DNA from: Trissonchulus latispiculum | Lineage: Eukaryota; Nematoda; Enoplea; Enoplida; Ironidae | Length of the DNA stretch: 64,000 nucleotides | Direction: 5' to 3' | Assembly (NCBI GenBank): GCA_030248195.1 | Contig: JASAND010012982.1 | Location: 1 to 64,000, forward strand | In this document: positions 1 through 12,274 of the stretch, in pieces | Layout of the letters: every line of letters begins with the position of its first letter | Position numbering within the stretch: position 1 is the stretch's first letter | Program-made: the position numbers and the translations under genes | The notes under the pieces: model-generated | Seen by the model: the letters and a program-made list of their open reading frames with translations, nothing else | Databases searched by the model: none | What the model was told of the DNA's origin: nothing

Positions 1-928
1 AGGAGTGGCCCGTTAGCGTGCAGATCATAGTTTTTGCTCTGATAACATAGAGTGTGCCTAGTGGCACGCAAAACACGCACCTAGTTACTTAGTATACCGT
101 TAAATTAAATTTAAAATTTTCCGTGAACAACATTATGGATTGTTTCTAACAGTAGTACATATATGTAGCGCAAATTTGATTCTCCAATTGGCTACCCGAC
201 AAGTAATTGTCGGAGGATCTGTCGCTCAATAGATAACGGACCTGGCTGTCAGGAACCAGGACGGGGAAGCCTCGCCAAACTATAAAGTTATACAAACAAG
301 AATAATATTCCTACCTGCCTAGTCTAACTACTAACCTAGCCTACCAAAATAACAAGGCCGTAAGATAAATGATCTAATAAACGTACGTACATACAGTGGG
401 CGTAAGCCCCGACAGACAGTCAATCCCAGACAAACAGAACACACACAACAATACAAACAAACCTTGGGGTTGAATGAACCCAGTACAGTGTACACCACAG
501 GGGGACAGCGTAGGCGTAGAGGAGACACCGGAGCGTTAACCCAAACGAAAGTAGGTGGTAATCGGGCGGCCGACGAGCGATTATAACCGACTGGAGTTGG
601 GAGAAACTAACACAACTGATGTGTTCGGGAGTTTTCAAGGGAGACCCCCAAAGTGGGCGGAGCTTAGAAAACCCACCCCCCCCCCAACCAGAAGTTGACA
701 TGCGCATACAGCACCCCCAAGTTTGATCACCTACCCAATAGTTACACCCCACCTATCAACACCTCCCCGATTAACCAAATAGAATAATGACGTTAGCTAA
801 GCCAAACGCTAGTTAAGGTCGAAAAAGTATTAGGCGTGTAACAACAATGTGACAATACATAAATCAATAATTTACATACTATCTCTACATATAGAAATGG
901 GATTTTTTGCGCTTTAGCTCTTCGACCT
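1..928. other. Intergenic, no supported gene
   Basis: No convincing coding signal is seen on either strand. The minus-strand open frames at 331-752 have no recognisable domain and cross a C homopolymer at about 674-683. The first 35 bases (GTTAGCGTGCAGATCATA) resemble 28125-28152, so the left edge may lie in a dispersed repeat. The structure is otherwise unknown. Confidence 0.4.
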
Positions 929-1778
929 GTAAGGTGTGATTCCTTTTGGAGACATCAACTTTGAACTCTTATTACTCATTCATTACTTGGAGTTAAGAAG
1001 CCATTTGTATATCAAAATGGAGCTTAATATTTCTCTTTCTAATGAGTGCAATGAAACTAGCTTCAGTCTTCGGAAACTATTTTTCTGGATTTTTGAAGTA
1101 CTTTAAATTTCCATATTTTTTGCAGACTAAAGTAAATTTTTTCGTGAGGCATCGGCTACATCATTCGATTCTACTATCAAATAGCTGGGGACCCTTTTTT
1201 AATTATCACGAAATCACCCTTCGTTATGAAGAAATTAGCTAAAATGTTTGCGCAACCTGGATTTTGCCTATTTTTTCCAACTTTAGCAATCCCTGGGTAT
1301 TTTTGTGTAAAACACGTCTAGTAAGTGGCGACCCTCTAGCTTGCATAGTAAATGCTCCACAATCGCTGGAAAAATTTGGTCATGTTTTTGCAAAAACTAC
1401 ATTTTTTATGATAGCAGCTCACGGGATAGCAGTTGGAAGATTATCATGCCAAGGATGATCGGCCTCAACGAGACCTTCAAATCGACACCCTTAGTAAAAT
1501 TTTACGGCTTGTGTAGCTCAAGAAATCGTGGATCATTTGATTTTCGCAAAAATGACAAGTTTTCAACGCCAAAATAAGAGAATCAGCTATATCTCACACT
1601 AGGGAAGAGCTAAAAAGTTGCTTCCAAAAGCAAAAATGTAGAACTCAACGAGATCTTTCAAATGAGTATAGTCATAACTATGCAGTTGCTGCTCAACTGT
1701 CTGTCAAGTTTCATCAAATTACATCTTGCTTTGAGCCGTCAACCAGCAATATGTGCCCAAAAGGAATCACCACCTTAA
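929..1778 (+). repeat. TTAAGGTG-family non-autonomous element, about 850 bp
   Basis: The left end reads GTAAGGTGTGATTCCTTTTGG and the right end, inverted, reads TTAAGGTGGTGATTCCTTTT, so the element has terminal inverted repeats bordered by TTAA (degenerate on the left). The ends belong to the same series as the 1-kb copies at 3389-4419 and 18117-19110, but the interior differs. Short open frames inside have no domain. TTAA target sites are typical of piggyBac-type transposition; assignment to that superfamily is inference. Confidence 0.65.
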
Positions 1779-2664
1779 CTATATTTCTTTTAACATTATT
1801 ACTTATATTATAAGCTATGACTTATAACTTCCCACAGAAGTTTCAAATTCAATATTTCAAAAATTAGTTTCTGTTGGTTCAGTGTAAAGCAGTTTTACGC
1901 ATAGATGTGAAACACTTTGCAATTTTCAGTAAAATCGGGCACAAAAAGTTTTCGAATCAATTGAGCATCCTTACAAAGTTTAAAAAATTATTTTCAAGTT
2001 TTGAATTTTTCTGCATCCACTGTACTTCCATGCAACATTCTAAAGGGAACTAGGGAACGTAAATCGAGGGAACGTTACGGCTGAGAGACGAAGTATGAGT
2101 GTACTGCGCTATTAATTGATTTTTCGGAATGCTGAAAAATAATGCAGTAAAGTCAACGTGTTGTTTTTGACTTTTGATTTTTGTTTTGTTGTTTTGTTGT
2201 TTTTCAGAAAAAGAGTTTCTCAGAAAAATGTTTTTGATGTTTTGGTTTTTGCTTTAACAAAAAATCAAAAATCAGCAATCAAATTTTTTCACACTAAACG
2301 GTCACTGCCTTGGCTTTCTCTTCAAGGAACAGGAAACATAACAAGCGGTAGTTTGTTGTATTCGAGGCGCAAACATACATTAAAAATCAAGAAACAAGCG
2401 TTTGCTTTCTGGATTAAGGACAAAAACAATGGATCTAAATTTCGAATTTTAATTTTTTATTTGTTTTTTTGAAATTTAAAATACGAAAATTGAAATCTCG
2501 CTGATTTAATTTAAATTATTCTAAATTATTCTATTTTAAAGTATTCAGCCGTACTTAAGGCATTTTAGGTATTTGTTTAGGTATTTAAATTTAAATTTTA
2601 GCTTCTCGCATCAGATTTATGTAATTTTAACTGAGTATTAACAAAGTATATGATTAGGAATATC
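1779..2664. other. AT-rich spacer
   Basis: The composition is AT-rich with T-rich low complexity at 2158-2260 (runs of TTTTTG and TTGTTTTG). The open frame at 2158-2472 is a product of that composition. Nothing else is supported. Confidence 0.5.
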
Positions 2665-2730
2665 TTAAGGTGCTGTATTCCTTTCGGGTATTTTTGATTC
2701 ATACGGCTTTAATCCTTTACGAACTTTGGT
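2665..2730 (+). repeat. Left-end fragment of 1-kb TTAA element (subfamily A)
   Basis: TTAA is followed by GGTGCTGTATTCCTTTCGGG and then about 45 bases matching the left end of the copy at 3389. After about 2727 the similarity stops. Together with the inverted copy at 2936-3392 it bounds a unit with two left-type ends, suggesting an internally rearranged element. Confidence 0.7.
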
Positions 2731-2935
2731 GTCTCATGTGGCCCAGTTGGTTCAAAGGTGGCGAAGGTGGCTAAAGTTTAGAACTTCAGCCTGGATTTTT
2801 CCTTTGACTCATATACTGACAGCAGACTGGCCTTTAAGAAAAATTTAATATCCGGCATTCGTGGCTTGCATATTGCTAGAAATAGCATGTTGAATATTTC
2901 TGAGTGGGCCACACGAGACGGTCACGAGACGGTCA

Positions 2936-3392
2936 GAGATCGGCCAAATCTCTAACTGAAAGCAATAAAGTCCGGCTAATAGCCATTCATAAAATGTGCA
3001 ATTGGACGATGTATCGATTTAGTATAAATAAGTCAAAATGGTCTGTAAGATTTTGAAAAAACTGATTTCTTCAAAAATGGCCATTTTTTGACCTCAAAAT
3101 AGTTTTTGGTTTATACTGCCTTGACCACTGGAGATAGCTCAAAGGTTGTAAAGGCAGAAATGTTCATTTTGGTGCCCTCTTTCCAGCCATAACAACCAAT
3201 CCCGTGTCTTGTCTACTTACTGGAGGGATAAGGTTAAAAACCAAAACTTTCTTATCTTTTGGACTAAAAATACTGGACTGGTCTGAGAATGCTAAAGAGC
3301 ACGAAAATAATGCATTTGGAAAGTTTCAGCCACTTTCATAAAGAATTGAAGCTTGTAGGGTCGAATTTACACAAAGCGATGCAGCACCTTAA
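2936..3392 (-). repeat. 5'-half copy of 1-kb TTAA element (subfamily B), inverted
   Basis: Read on the minus strand it starts TTAAGGTGCTGCATCGCTTT and matches the start of the copy at 22728 for several hundred bases; 2940-2985 inverted matches 18513-18557 almost exactly. It shares its TTAA with the next element, giving the palindrome GCAGCACCTTAAGGTGCTGG at the junction. No coding capacity is seen. Confidence 0.85.
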
Positions 3393-4419
3393 GGTGCTGG
3401 TTTCCTTTCGGGTATTTTTGACTCACACGGCTTTAATCCTTTACGAAAATAGCTAAAACTTACGTAATAACCCATTTCCGTGCTCTTTAACATTCTGGGA
3501 CCAGTCCCGTATTTTTAGTCCAAAAGATAGGAAAGTTTTGGTTTTTAACCTTTTTAACCTGGTTTTATTCTTCCAGTAAGTAGACAAGACACGGGATTGG
3601 TTGTTATGGCTGGAAAGAGAACACGAAAATGAACATTTTTGCTCTTACAACCTTTTTGTTGTCTCTAGTGGTTAAGTCAGTATAAGCAAAAAAACTGTTT
3701 TGAGGATCAAAAAATGGCCATTTTTGAGGAAATCAGTTTTTTCAAAATTACTGCCACATATTAAGGGCAAAGTTGGCTTATTTATGCTCGATCGATACAG
3801 CGTCCAAATGCTCATTTTATGAGTGCCTATTACCCGGATTTTATGGCTTTAAGCTAGAGATTTGGCCGAAAAACGATATTGGCAAAACTGCGACTATTTT
3901 GTTTCGAACATCGATTTCTCAAAAACTACTCGACGGATTCCGGATATTTTTGGCAGTATTGTAATTCGTACTTCTGCGGAAGGACGTTTTTCTTGGTTTG
4001 GGCTAAAACGTATCCAGTAGCAAGAAAACTCAATGAGAAGTTGCGAAATTTCGTGTTACCGTGCATTTGGACGATTTTCTCGATCGTTAAGACATGCTGA
4101 GCCGAATCCAAAAAAACGTCCCTCGGCCCATATGTCCTTCATATCATGGCACAAAATGAACTTTTGGCCGATTCTTCAGTTTTGAGAAATCGATGTTCAA
4201 AACTTTTTGGTCTGTATTCATCCTGTTAGATGTCGGCATGTCAGAGAATTTCTGCTATTGTTTTCCTAATTTTGCCAGTTTCATAAGCTCATGTGAATGT
4301 ACAGATAATAAGCTTTAAAACGATGTATAAAGCTCTTTCCAACTCCCAGAATTGCGAAAGTTATAGCGTTTCAAAAAATGACCACAAAAGCACTGCACAA
4401 AAGGATACCACCACCTTAA
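3389..4419 (+). repeat. 1-kb TTAA element, subfamily A, full length
   Basis: The element is bounded by TTAA at 3389-3392 and 4416-4419. Its left end is GGTGCTGGTTTCCTTTCGGG; its right end, inverted, is GGTGGTGGTATCCTTTTGTG, an imperfect terminal inverted repeat. Copies at 18117, 21510(-), 26984 and 32121(-) align along the whole length. Short frames in both strands overlap and are not conserved as protein, so it is taken as non-autonomous. Its transposase source is not in the window. Confidence 0.9.
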
Positions 4420-5240
4420 GTTGACCTAAGCTAAGGTTAAGCTTAACTTGTAGATGACAACCTACAGTTTTGTATCTAAACGTCTATTTCGTTAAGGATT
4501 AAACGGATTAGATTAAAATTAATAAACACTAACAGCACCTTGGATTAAACAGATTAAAATTTAACCCAGCGAGTAAACTAAGTTAAACGGGTTAAATTTG
4601 ATCCTATTTCATTAATGCACCAAGGATTAAAATTTTAAGCTAAGCATGTATCTTTCTTCATAATTTGGATAAAAATTGTGTTAATTTTAAATTCGGCATG
4701 ATGAATCACTCTGGGCCTATTTCTTTAAAGATTAAAATAATCGGATTAAACAGACAAAAAATCAGCTTCATCAAAAAGACAAACAATCAAATCATAATAA
4801 ACAAACAAATCAAACTATACCGTTTCGCTGATTGAATTTTTGGATTCAACGGGTCGAAATTAGTCTATATACGAAGTTTTGTCCAATTTGGACCAAAATT
4901 TCGTGATTTATTGTCGTATCCGGTGCGAAAATAACCGGAAAAATCGGTGCTCGGAATCGCGGATAAAAAAAGTTAGTTTTTGGCACAATTGGTAGGCTAC
5001 TTTCATTTTACCTGTTTTGTGACAGTTTTTTTACAGTTTTTGTGACCTAGACATTCGGTTACCGGACATGGGCCGGATGTGACCGGATTTTCGGAGATGT
5101 CTTGGGCCAAGGACCAATATGCTAGAGTATGAATTAATTGGCATTCTCTTTCCGAATCTGAAGGGTTTTTATCGATTTGGCATTCCGTAACCGGATATAG
5201 ACCGGATATGATGGTTTTATCGGTAGACAATCCATGCGAT
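4420..5240. repeat. GGATTAAA word-repeat region and a 50-bp direct duplication
   Basis: Between 4495 and 4760 the word GGATTAAA(C) or its close variants recurs many times; the same word recurs at 6790-6890, beyond the minisatellite. This could be the two halves of one inverted-repeat element split by later sequence, but no clear termini are seen. At 5050-5095 and 5184-5225 two copies of a roughly 50-bp segment (ATTC.GT.ACCGGA...ACCGGAT) occur in direct order. Confidence 0.45.
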
Positions 5241-5257
5241 GGTAAAACGAAATTATA

Positions 5258-6400
5258 TATATGTATATATACACATATACATACATGGGTCTCCCCATGA
5301 CATCGTTCGTGACATCGCTCACACTGTACACACATATACACATATACATACATGGGTCCCCCCATGACATCGTTCGTGACGTCATTCACACTGTACACAC
5401 ATATACACATATACATACATGGGTCCCCCCATGACATCGTTCGTAAAATCGCTCACACTGTACACACATATACACATATACATACATGGGTCCCCCCATG
5501 ACATCGTTCATGACATCGCTCACACTGTACACACATATACACATATACATACATGGGTCCCCCCATGACATCGTTCGTGACGTCGTTCACACTGTACACA
5601 CATATAAACATATACATACATGGGTCCCCCCATGACATCGTTCATGACATCGCTCACACTGTACACACATATGCACATATACATACATGGGTCCCCCCAT
5701 GACATCGTTCGTGACGTCGTTCACACTGTACACACATATACACATATACATACATGGGTCCCCCCATGACATCGTTCGTGACGTCGTTCACACTGTACAC
5801 ACATATACACATATACATACATGGGTCCCCCCATGACATCGTTCATGACATCGCTCACACTGTACACACATATGCACATATACATACATGGGTCCCCCCA
5901 TGACATCGTTCGTGACGTCGTTCACACTGTACACACATATACACATATACATACATGGGTCCCCCCATGACATCGTTCATGACGTCGTTCACACTGTACA
6001 CACATATACACATATACATACATGGGTCCCCCCATGACATCGTTCGTGATGTCGTTCATACTGTACACACATATACACATATACACATATACATACATGG
6101 GTCCCCCCATGACATCGTTCATGACGTCGTTCACACTGTACACACATATACACATATACATACATGGGTCCCCCCATGACATCGTTCGTGACGTCGTTCA
6201 CACTGTACACACATATACACATATACATACATGGGTCCCTCCATGAGATCGTTCGTGACATCGCTCACACACACATATACATACATGGGTCCCCCCATGA
6301 CGTCGTTCGTGACATCGCTCACACTGTACACACATATATATGCAGATATACGTACATGGGTCCTCCCCATGACATCGTTCGTGACATGGTTCCCACTATA
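5258..6400. repeat. 67-bp minisatellite, about 17 units
   Basis: The unit is close to 67 bp: a GTACACACATATACACATAT purine/pyrimidine part, then CATGGGTCCCCCCATG, then ACATCGTTCGTGACGTCGTT. Each unit contains a hairpin (CATGGG, loop TCCC, CCCATG). Units differ by a few substitutions (CGTC/CATC, CGTT/CGCT); one near 6070 carries 12 extra bases and one near 6265 is shortened. Because 67 is not a multiple of three, spurious frames of 61 codons recur every unit on the minus strand. It is tandem DNA, not a CRISPR array: there are no unique spacers. Confidence 0.97.
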
Positions 6401-6909
6401 CGCGTATACATACCTAGGCACTATTCACACTACACAATCCAGTTTCGCTGAATGTGACTTTTTAATGTGTAAAACGGGGGGGGGGTGACTCTCCCTCCCC
6501 TCTCGGACGATGTGTACATACTTACGTACTTTCCTACCACGTTTGATACGAACTGTACATACATATATGAACAATGTACACACCTGATGCCATCATGTAC
6601 ATACCTTCCCCGCCATATGTACATGCCTGCCTCTCCTGCCATCGCATGGAAGGGTGACCGTTTTATCGGATTTTCCTCCTCCTGAGGTTTCTAAAAATAT
6701 ATACTTTATATAGACTGACTTCAAAGGTTAACTCACGACAAGCGCTCACAGTTCGGTTCCAAGAATTTTTGGTCAGACTTTAGTTGTAAATGCAAAAGAC
6801 GGATTAAACGGATTAGAATTAAACTTTAAAGGAACAACGATTAAACAAGTCGGATTAAAATTAACTCTTATATTTTTTAATCCGAAGTGAGAATAAAATA
6901 AGTAACTTA
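6401..6909. other. Intergenic spacer
   Basis: No gene is seen. A G run lies at 6476-6485 and GGATTAAA-type words at 6790-6890 echo those at 4495-4760. Confidence 0.4.
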
Positions 6910-7380
6910 ACGCGAATGTTCTCCCGTTTGGGGGGGATCGACAAGCATACCCCTCCCCCCTCCGTTTGGTGGGGGGGTAGCCGAAAGTGGTCCCCGTTTG
7001 GTGAGGGGGGGGGTAGCCAAAAGTGGTCCCCGTTTGGGGGGGGGGGTCGCTGAAAGGGGTTCCCGTTTGGGGGGGTCCAAGCAGGCTAAGTTTTGCTTAT
7101 TCTGATTGGCTGTTGGTGACCCCCCAAATGGGGACCTCTTTCAGCGACCCCCCCCCCCAAACGGGGACCCATTTTCGAATAGAACAAAAACTACCGTAAT
7201 CCTCTGCTCTACCCCCCCCCCACACCAAACGGAGGGGGGGGGGTTTCTGCAATCTGATTGGCTGTTGGCTAGCCCCCCCACCAAACGGGGACCTCTTTTC
7301 TGGTACCCGCCACCAAACGGAGGGGGGGTATGCAATGTCGATTTGGTCGACCCCCCCCCCAAACGGGGGAACATTCGCGT
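6910..7380. repeat. Inverted-repeat element with CCCGTTTGGGG word repeats
   Basis: The ends form an inverted repeat: ACGCGAATGTTC, a pyrimidine, then CCCGTTTGGGGGGG on the left and its complement on the right. Inside, the word CCCGTTTGG(T)GGGG occurs repeatedly in plus orientation on the left half and inverted on the right half (for example 7005-7060 against 7155-7170). The stretch TTCTGATTGGCTGTTGG recurs with slight change at 7098 and 7254. No protein is encoded; the long proline/glycine-rich frames come from the homopolymers. No clear target duplication was found. Confidence 0.75.
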
Positions 7381-9144
7381 ATTGTGGGCGGAGCACCGTT
7401 ACGCAATGCAGTGAAGAGAAGCCCTCTAGTGGCTTACTCTTCTTCTTAATAATAGTGCAATTATGCACTGTTGCTCCCATCCTTCCCAGACCACCACCCT
7501 TCCGGGACCACTACCCGTATAATTGAACCTTGCGACTATTCCTACACCCTCCATTATGTAGTTTAATCTGGCTAAGCTATAGTAATTATGTATCTAATTG
7601 GTTTTTAATCGAGCCCTTCCTCATCGCCTTGTGTCTTTTCAGACAGTACCACCGTGCCCACGGCAGTATTCTTTTTAATTGCTCGCTTTAGGGCTTCTTC
7701 CTCGCTCGAAAATTTATGCTCGTAGTCTGCTTGCTCGTCCATAACCTTTTCAAGGAGTGGGTCGTCGAGAAACTGTTTGCAACGTTCCTCCCGCCCTAAG
7801 TAAGGTTCTAGAAAACAAAAAATATAAAGTCTAAAAAGTTAAAAACTGATTTAAAATTTCAAGAAAAGAAACAATTCTGCAGTTTGTGATCACACTCTAG
7901 ATATTTACTCTGATCAAATTGCTGAGCTGAGACGTTCAAATGTGGTCTCAAATCTCAAATTTAGCATAAAAGCAAATGAAGTAGAAATCACATAGAGCTT
8001 TAGATAATACTAAAAACTGCAATAGTTTAATACTTTTACTCTATGGACTGTAACGATTATGCATTTCTTTTATTTCTTTTATCACTCCATCTAATTTAAC
8101 TCCAAAAACTCATAAAAAGCAGCAACGGCAGTAGTATGATAATGGGAGGTCTGGTGCCTACGACACGTTTTACACACCACCGGTATATATGAAATATAAT
8201 AAATGCCAACGACAAGAACCACCACAGCAAGACCGTACAGTATCTCTGGTTAAAACGTCTACAGTAATCCCTTCAGAGAAGCCGTTGCACATCAATAAAA
8301 GGTTTGATGAATAAAAGGTGTCAAGGAATTCTGATGGAATGCAAACAAGTCACTAGAAATGAGATTGAAATGAAATGGGACGCTAATTAGACGAAGCACT
8401 GTGAAACTGGCTAGAACGAACCATAGAATCAAAAATGATTAGAAAGAAAGGGGATACCTGCTTTGATATTCTGTTGACGTCAAGACCGAGCTAGCAGAAA
8501 CTAATTTGCAGCTCAAAGCTAAACTCTTCAAGCCAGTTGCACACACACAGCAGAGACAAATAAAAAAGGAGACCGTTTGCAGTATGATTAATTGTCCTTT
8601 CACAACGTTGAGGTAATCCTTGCTTTGAAAGCGACATATGTTGCGCCAACACGATATCAAATAAAGTTTTAATAACAAAAATCAGTTTTGAGTCAGCTAT
8701 TTAGTGAAATAACAGATATCATAATGACGAATGGGATGTTTTGATAGAAAATGTGCCACTTTCATTGCTAGCTAGTTAAGCTGCTTCCTCAAATAGTTTC
8801 TAAGGCCTTGTTATGCGTAATTTAAAAATTCAAAAATTCTAATTAGCGAAGTCAGCTGCTTAGCTGGCAATATCTGTTGCGATATCATTAATAACTTTCC
8901 TTGCACATCCTCACCTTTACAAAAGCATAGAAATTGTTGATCGAATCTCAGGCGATAATTTGGATGCTGAATAAAAGACCAACAGTTCCCGATTAGGTTC
9001 CGTTTAGATTCAGTACTACCTCTTGAAGTGTTGTTTCAAAGACAGGGATATCAAATAATGCTTAGGTGGATACTTTATGTTACGTAGATACATAAAAATA
9101 TGACATAATAAAAAAGATAAAAACCATATCTTTACCATACTTAA
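7381..9144. other. Intergenic, nothing recognised
   Basis: This is AT-rich unique-looking sequence. The only long frame (8439-8678, minus) shows no domain, no repeat match within the window and no splice context, so it is not annotated as a gene. Confidence 0.45.
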
Positions 9145-9298
9145 GGCCTTCTCGCGCGCGAATTAAAGGAGTACAGTTAAATTTAACTCAATTAACCCTG
9201 CAACCGAGTTAAAATGAGCTGTTTAAACCTGTGTGTGAGAAAAAGTGAGCTAACTATAACTCATTTATCTGGATTAACACATTGCGCGCGAAAAGGCA
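9145..9298. repeat. Small MITE with GCGCGC-containing ends
   Basis: The left end GGCCTTCTCGCGCGCGAAT and the right end, inverted (GCCTTTTCGCGCGCAATG), form a near-perfect terminal inverted repeat around 155 bp. The interior contains GAGTTAA/TTAACTC words in both orientations. No target duplication is clear. Confidence 0.65.
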
Positions 9299-10747
9299 CT
9301 CAGTATGAGGTGATAAATAAAGAATTGCAGCGTCGAAGATGTTTAAACTTATTTGCAGTTTTCGTTGAGCCCTCATGAAGTCGTCAGCTTTGAAATTTAG
9401 TTAAAGCTTAAAAAATTCTGCCTCGAAATTTTGTTCTAATTTTGCACAAAATGGAAACTATCAGAGCCATCACAGCATTAAAGAAGGTTCAAGAAGGTTG
9501 AAGGTTCAAGTAATTTGGCGGAATTTCTGAATTTGGCGTGAACTACGACCGGCGCTAGATTCATTTGAATGCAGCGCTCAGACAGGGCTCGAAATCATGA
9601 AATCTTTACTCAAAATCTAAGAAAACATTGTCGTCTTCTGCACGTCAAAGAATGACACATCACCTAATTTTCAGTCGGTTATTCCTAACCTAATTTGCAT
9701 ATTCATGTCTGTAGGAAAGTCGTGTATAAGGGGAAAGAAAATCCTCGAAGGCATAGTCAAATACTGTTTGTCAGCAGCAGCGTGTCATAGCAGATCATTG
9801 CGCATTCTGAGCTCTGATCACCTTTCTCTTTAATCTTGGACCCATTGCTCCCATTTCTTGAACGAAGGAGCCAGTAAGAAAGTTATAGATGAATGAAACA
9901 ACATCTTCCAAAATTACCAAAGGGGATGCATTCTGGTTTTAATAATTATGAACGTGAATGAATGTCTTGTGCCTAACTTTCTGTTTTCATAATCCTCAAA
10001 CAGGTTTATTGGAATTAAATTTTGAAATGAAAAAAATCAAATCGATGGATTTTTAGTGTCACCATATTTGCTCAAAGACGTAAAATTTTATGTCCTGCTT
10101 GATGGCAATTAATTGAGTGAGATTGGCGAGTAAGCAGAGCCCAGAATACATAACCAGAGAAGCGTACAGCGACAGACGGCACAATTATGCTACTTTTGTA
10201 GGGTCTAAGGGAACATCGGCAATGAAACTGTTAACATAATTTTCCCAATCAGTTTCAGCATTTCTTTTCATTTTGAAGTTTGGGTGAAGCAGTCAATTTG
10301 CCCGGAGAAGAGCTATAATTTTAGGAAAATCTTGACGATCATTACGTAATCTCCCTAATATTGGGTCATCGATTAATTTGAACTCATCTAGGCTAGAAAG
10401 CGTCGTCGTGGTGGGAACCAGGTAACACATACTCAAATGGAATTCCAACCAAAAGTTAATTGTCCCTAGCTTTGCAAGATTTCACTTTCATACCAATCTT
10501 TTTTACCTACAGGAAGCAAAAAACCAGAAAATTTGTGTACAAAACTTAATAAATTTGTAGTAAACTTTGTAGTAAACCCCAATAATGCGCATATTTTTGT
10601 TCTGCTTAGCAGCTGCTCAATTCAAACGTCGCCTTAATTGTCAGAAATGTGAGATATTGAAAATTCGGAATTCGGGGTTTTATTCACGGAAAATCTAAAA
10701 GTTTTAGTTTTCGCCAAATTTTTAACGCAAACCAAATTTTTCTTCAA
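9299..10747. other. Intergenic, nothing recognised
   Basis: No repeat match within the window, domain or RNA gene could be supported. Confidence 0.4.
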
Positions 10748-10755
10748 CGATCGAA

Positions 10756-12261
10756 CAGTGTTGGGCGCGGGCCGCGGGTACCCGCGGGTACCCGCGGGTA
10801 CCCGCGGGGCGGGGCGGGGCGGGCCAAAACTTAGTACCCGCAGTGGCCCGCGCGGGCCTATGCGGGCCGATTTTTTGTGAGACAGGGTAAGAAAGTTTGA
10901 ATTTTTCACGAATTCTAACATTATAATGGAACTTTTCCTCATTGAAATATATTTTGTCTTCCTTATCTTCCTTTTCCCACTTCTCTTTTCCTTATAATTT
11001 TGAATATTACTCATTTACCATTTTCTGCAGCTAATAAGCGGCGCTTGGTCTTGGTGGACTCGATTTATTCAAATGGAAAGCAAGTGTTTACGATCTTTGT
11101 CTGCTCTTGCCACCTTAGGCCGTGTTACCCTATTTTTTAATAGTTATCAATTTATCAGCGTTGCTTGGTTGGTCGAGTTGGTCGGTTCCTTTAGAGCGTC
11201 GTTTGCAAACGAAGTAGTTCTCTCAAATTTCAGAATTGGAAAGAGATCTAGTTTTGCTTACAAGGAAACATTTTACTGGCGACATAAAACAAGCAAAGGT
11301 ATTTTCCAGCTTTTCAGACAGACCAGTTAAATTACAGACTGCACTGACAGTCTTTAAACACCAATTTCTCCTTTGACTTGACCAATGAGAATTTTGTGTG
11401 TTCATAACACGTAAACAGCAAATTTTAGATGTTTTAAATTTGCTAAATTTCTGCACTTTAAGCATACTGTCACACAGAAAACGTTTTGTTGGGTTTAAAA
11501 ACCCGGACCCATCTTAGTGGACAATTGGCCATTTGACGAAATTGAAAATTTGGCTTGAATTTTACTTGATTTCGGTCACCTGGGCAACACATAGAAAGAT
11601 AGATAAAAGGTAAAATTCATACCGCATTGACCAGGAGGCTCTACTGAGCTAAGAATTGCATGAATCTTCCTTTTGCTGCTATAAAAAATTTATCTTGAAA
11701 TTTGGGTCTTTTCTCGGACATGGAGTTTTCCCCACCGAGTCTAGGTGACCCCCAGGTCGCACCACAGGCCGGCACTACAGTCAAATCGCACATGCCACCG
11801 CAAAATTTAATACATATCCTCTGTGTAACTGTAACTGTAATTCGTTTTGGGCAATGTTTTCCAGTAGTTTAGTATGGCACTTCAAAATTCACCGAAATTT
11901 TCAAAGTCCCAAGAAAATAGCTGAGAAGCAGCGGGGGGGCTACAATAATACAATCGCTAGGCCAAAATTCTTACATTAGAAGGCAATAAAAATTTGAAAA
12001 ACGCACGACTGCAGCCATATGAATGCTTTTCAAAACAACAATCGCGCTTATATGGCAGTTTCTATGGAAAAACGACGAATAATCAATGAAAGTAGCAATT
12101 ATTTAATGCTATGATGCTTGCATAACCTAAATTTAGTTGCGGGCCGCCGCGGGCGGAATTTTATTGATGCGGGCCGCGGGCCGGCCCTGTGCGGGCCAAA
12201 AATCTGAGCGCGGGCTGCGGGGCGGGTGCGGGCCGCAAATTTCGGCCCGCGTCCAACACTG
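10756..12261. mobile_element. hAT-like non-autonomous element, 1506 bp, with perfect 8-bp TSD
   Basis: Terminal inverted repeats CAGTGTTGGGCGCGGGCC and its complement (one mismatch, GGGC/GGAC) are flanked by the identical octamer CGATCGAA at 10748-10755 and 12262-12269. An 8-bp duplication and a CAGTGTTGG terminus fit the hAT superfamily. Both subterminal regions are very GC-rich with GCGGGCC and GCGGGTACCC words, in strong contrast to the AT-rich interior. There is no hAT transposase frame; the frames at 11073-11465 show no domain. It carries an inverted piece of another repeat at 11480-11930. Confidence 0.92.
11480..11930 (-). repeat. Fragment of the GGGAAAAAAACCC element, inside the hAT-like element
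   Basis: Inverted, this matches 46990-47420: shared blocks include the CACCCCCAGGTCGCACCACAGG region (minus orientation), the GGAGGCTCTACTGAGCTA block at 11634-11651, and the segment around 11515-11560. It is the third copy of the family seen at 46950-47934 and 48539-49617, and the most diverged. Confidence 0.75.
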
Positions 12262-12274
12262 CGATCGAATATGG

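Noticed and set aside
2158..2472. 104-codon frame starting MLFLTFDF
   Set aside because: T-rich low-complexity sequence, no domain or splice context.
5258..6400. CRISPR-like array
   Set aside because: Units are contiguous 67-bp repeats without unique spacers, in an animal genome.
5003..6450. Many 60-140-codon frames repeating the same protein
   Set aside because: They are the 67-bp minisatellite read in shifting frames; the unit is not a multiple of three and no domain exists.
7097..7480. Gly/Pro-rich protein
   Set aside because: Produced by G and C homopolymers of an inverted-repeat element; open on both strands alike.
9145..9298. CpG-island promoter because of GCGCGC
   Set aside because: The GC motif is confined to the two inverted ends of a small MITE.
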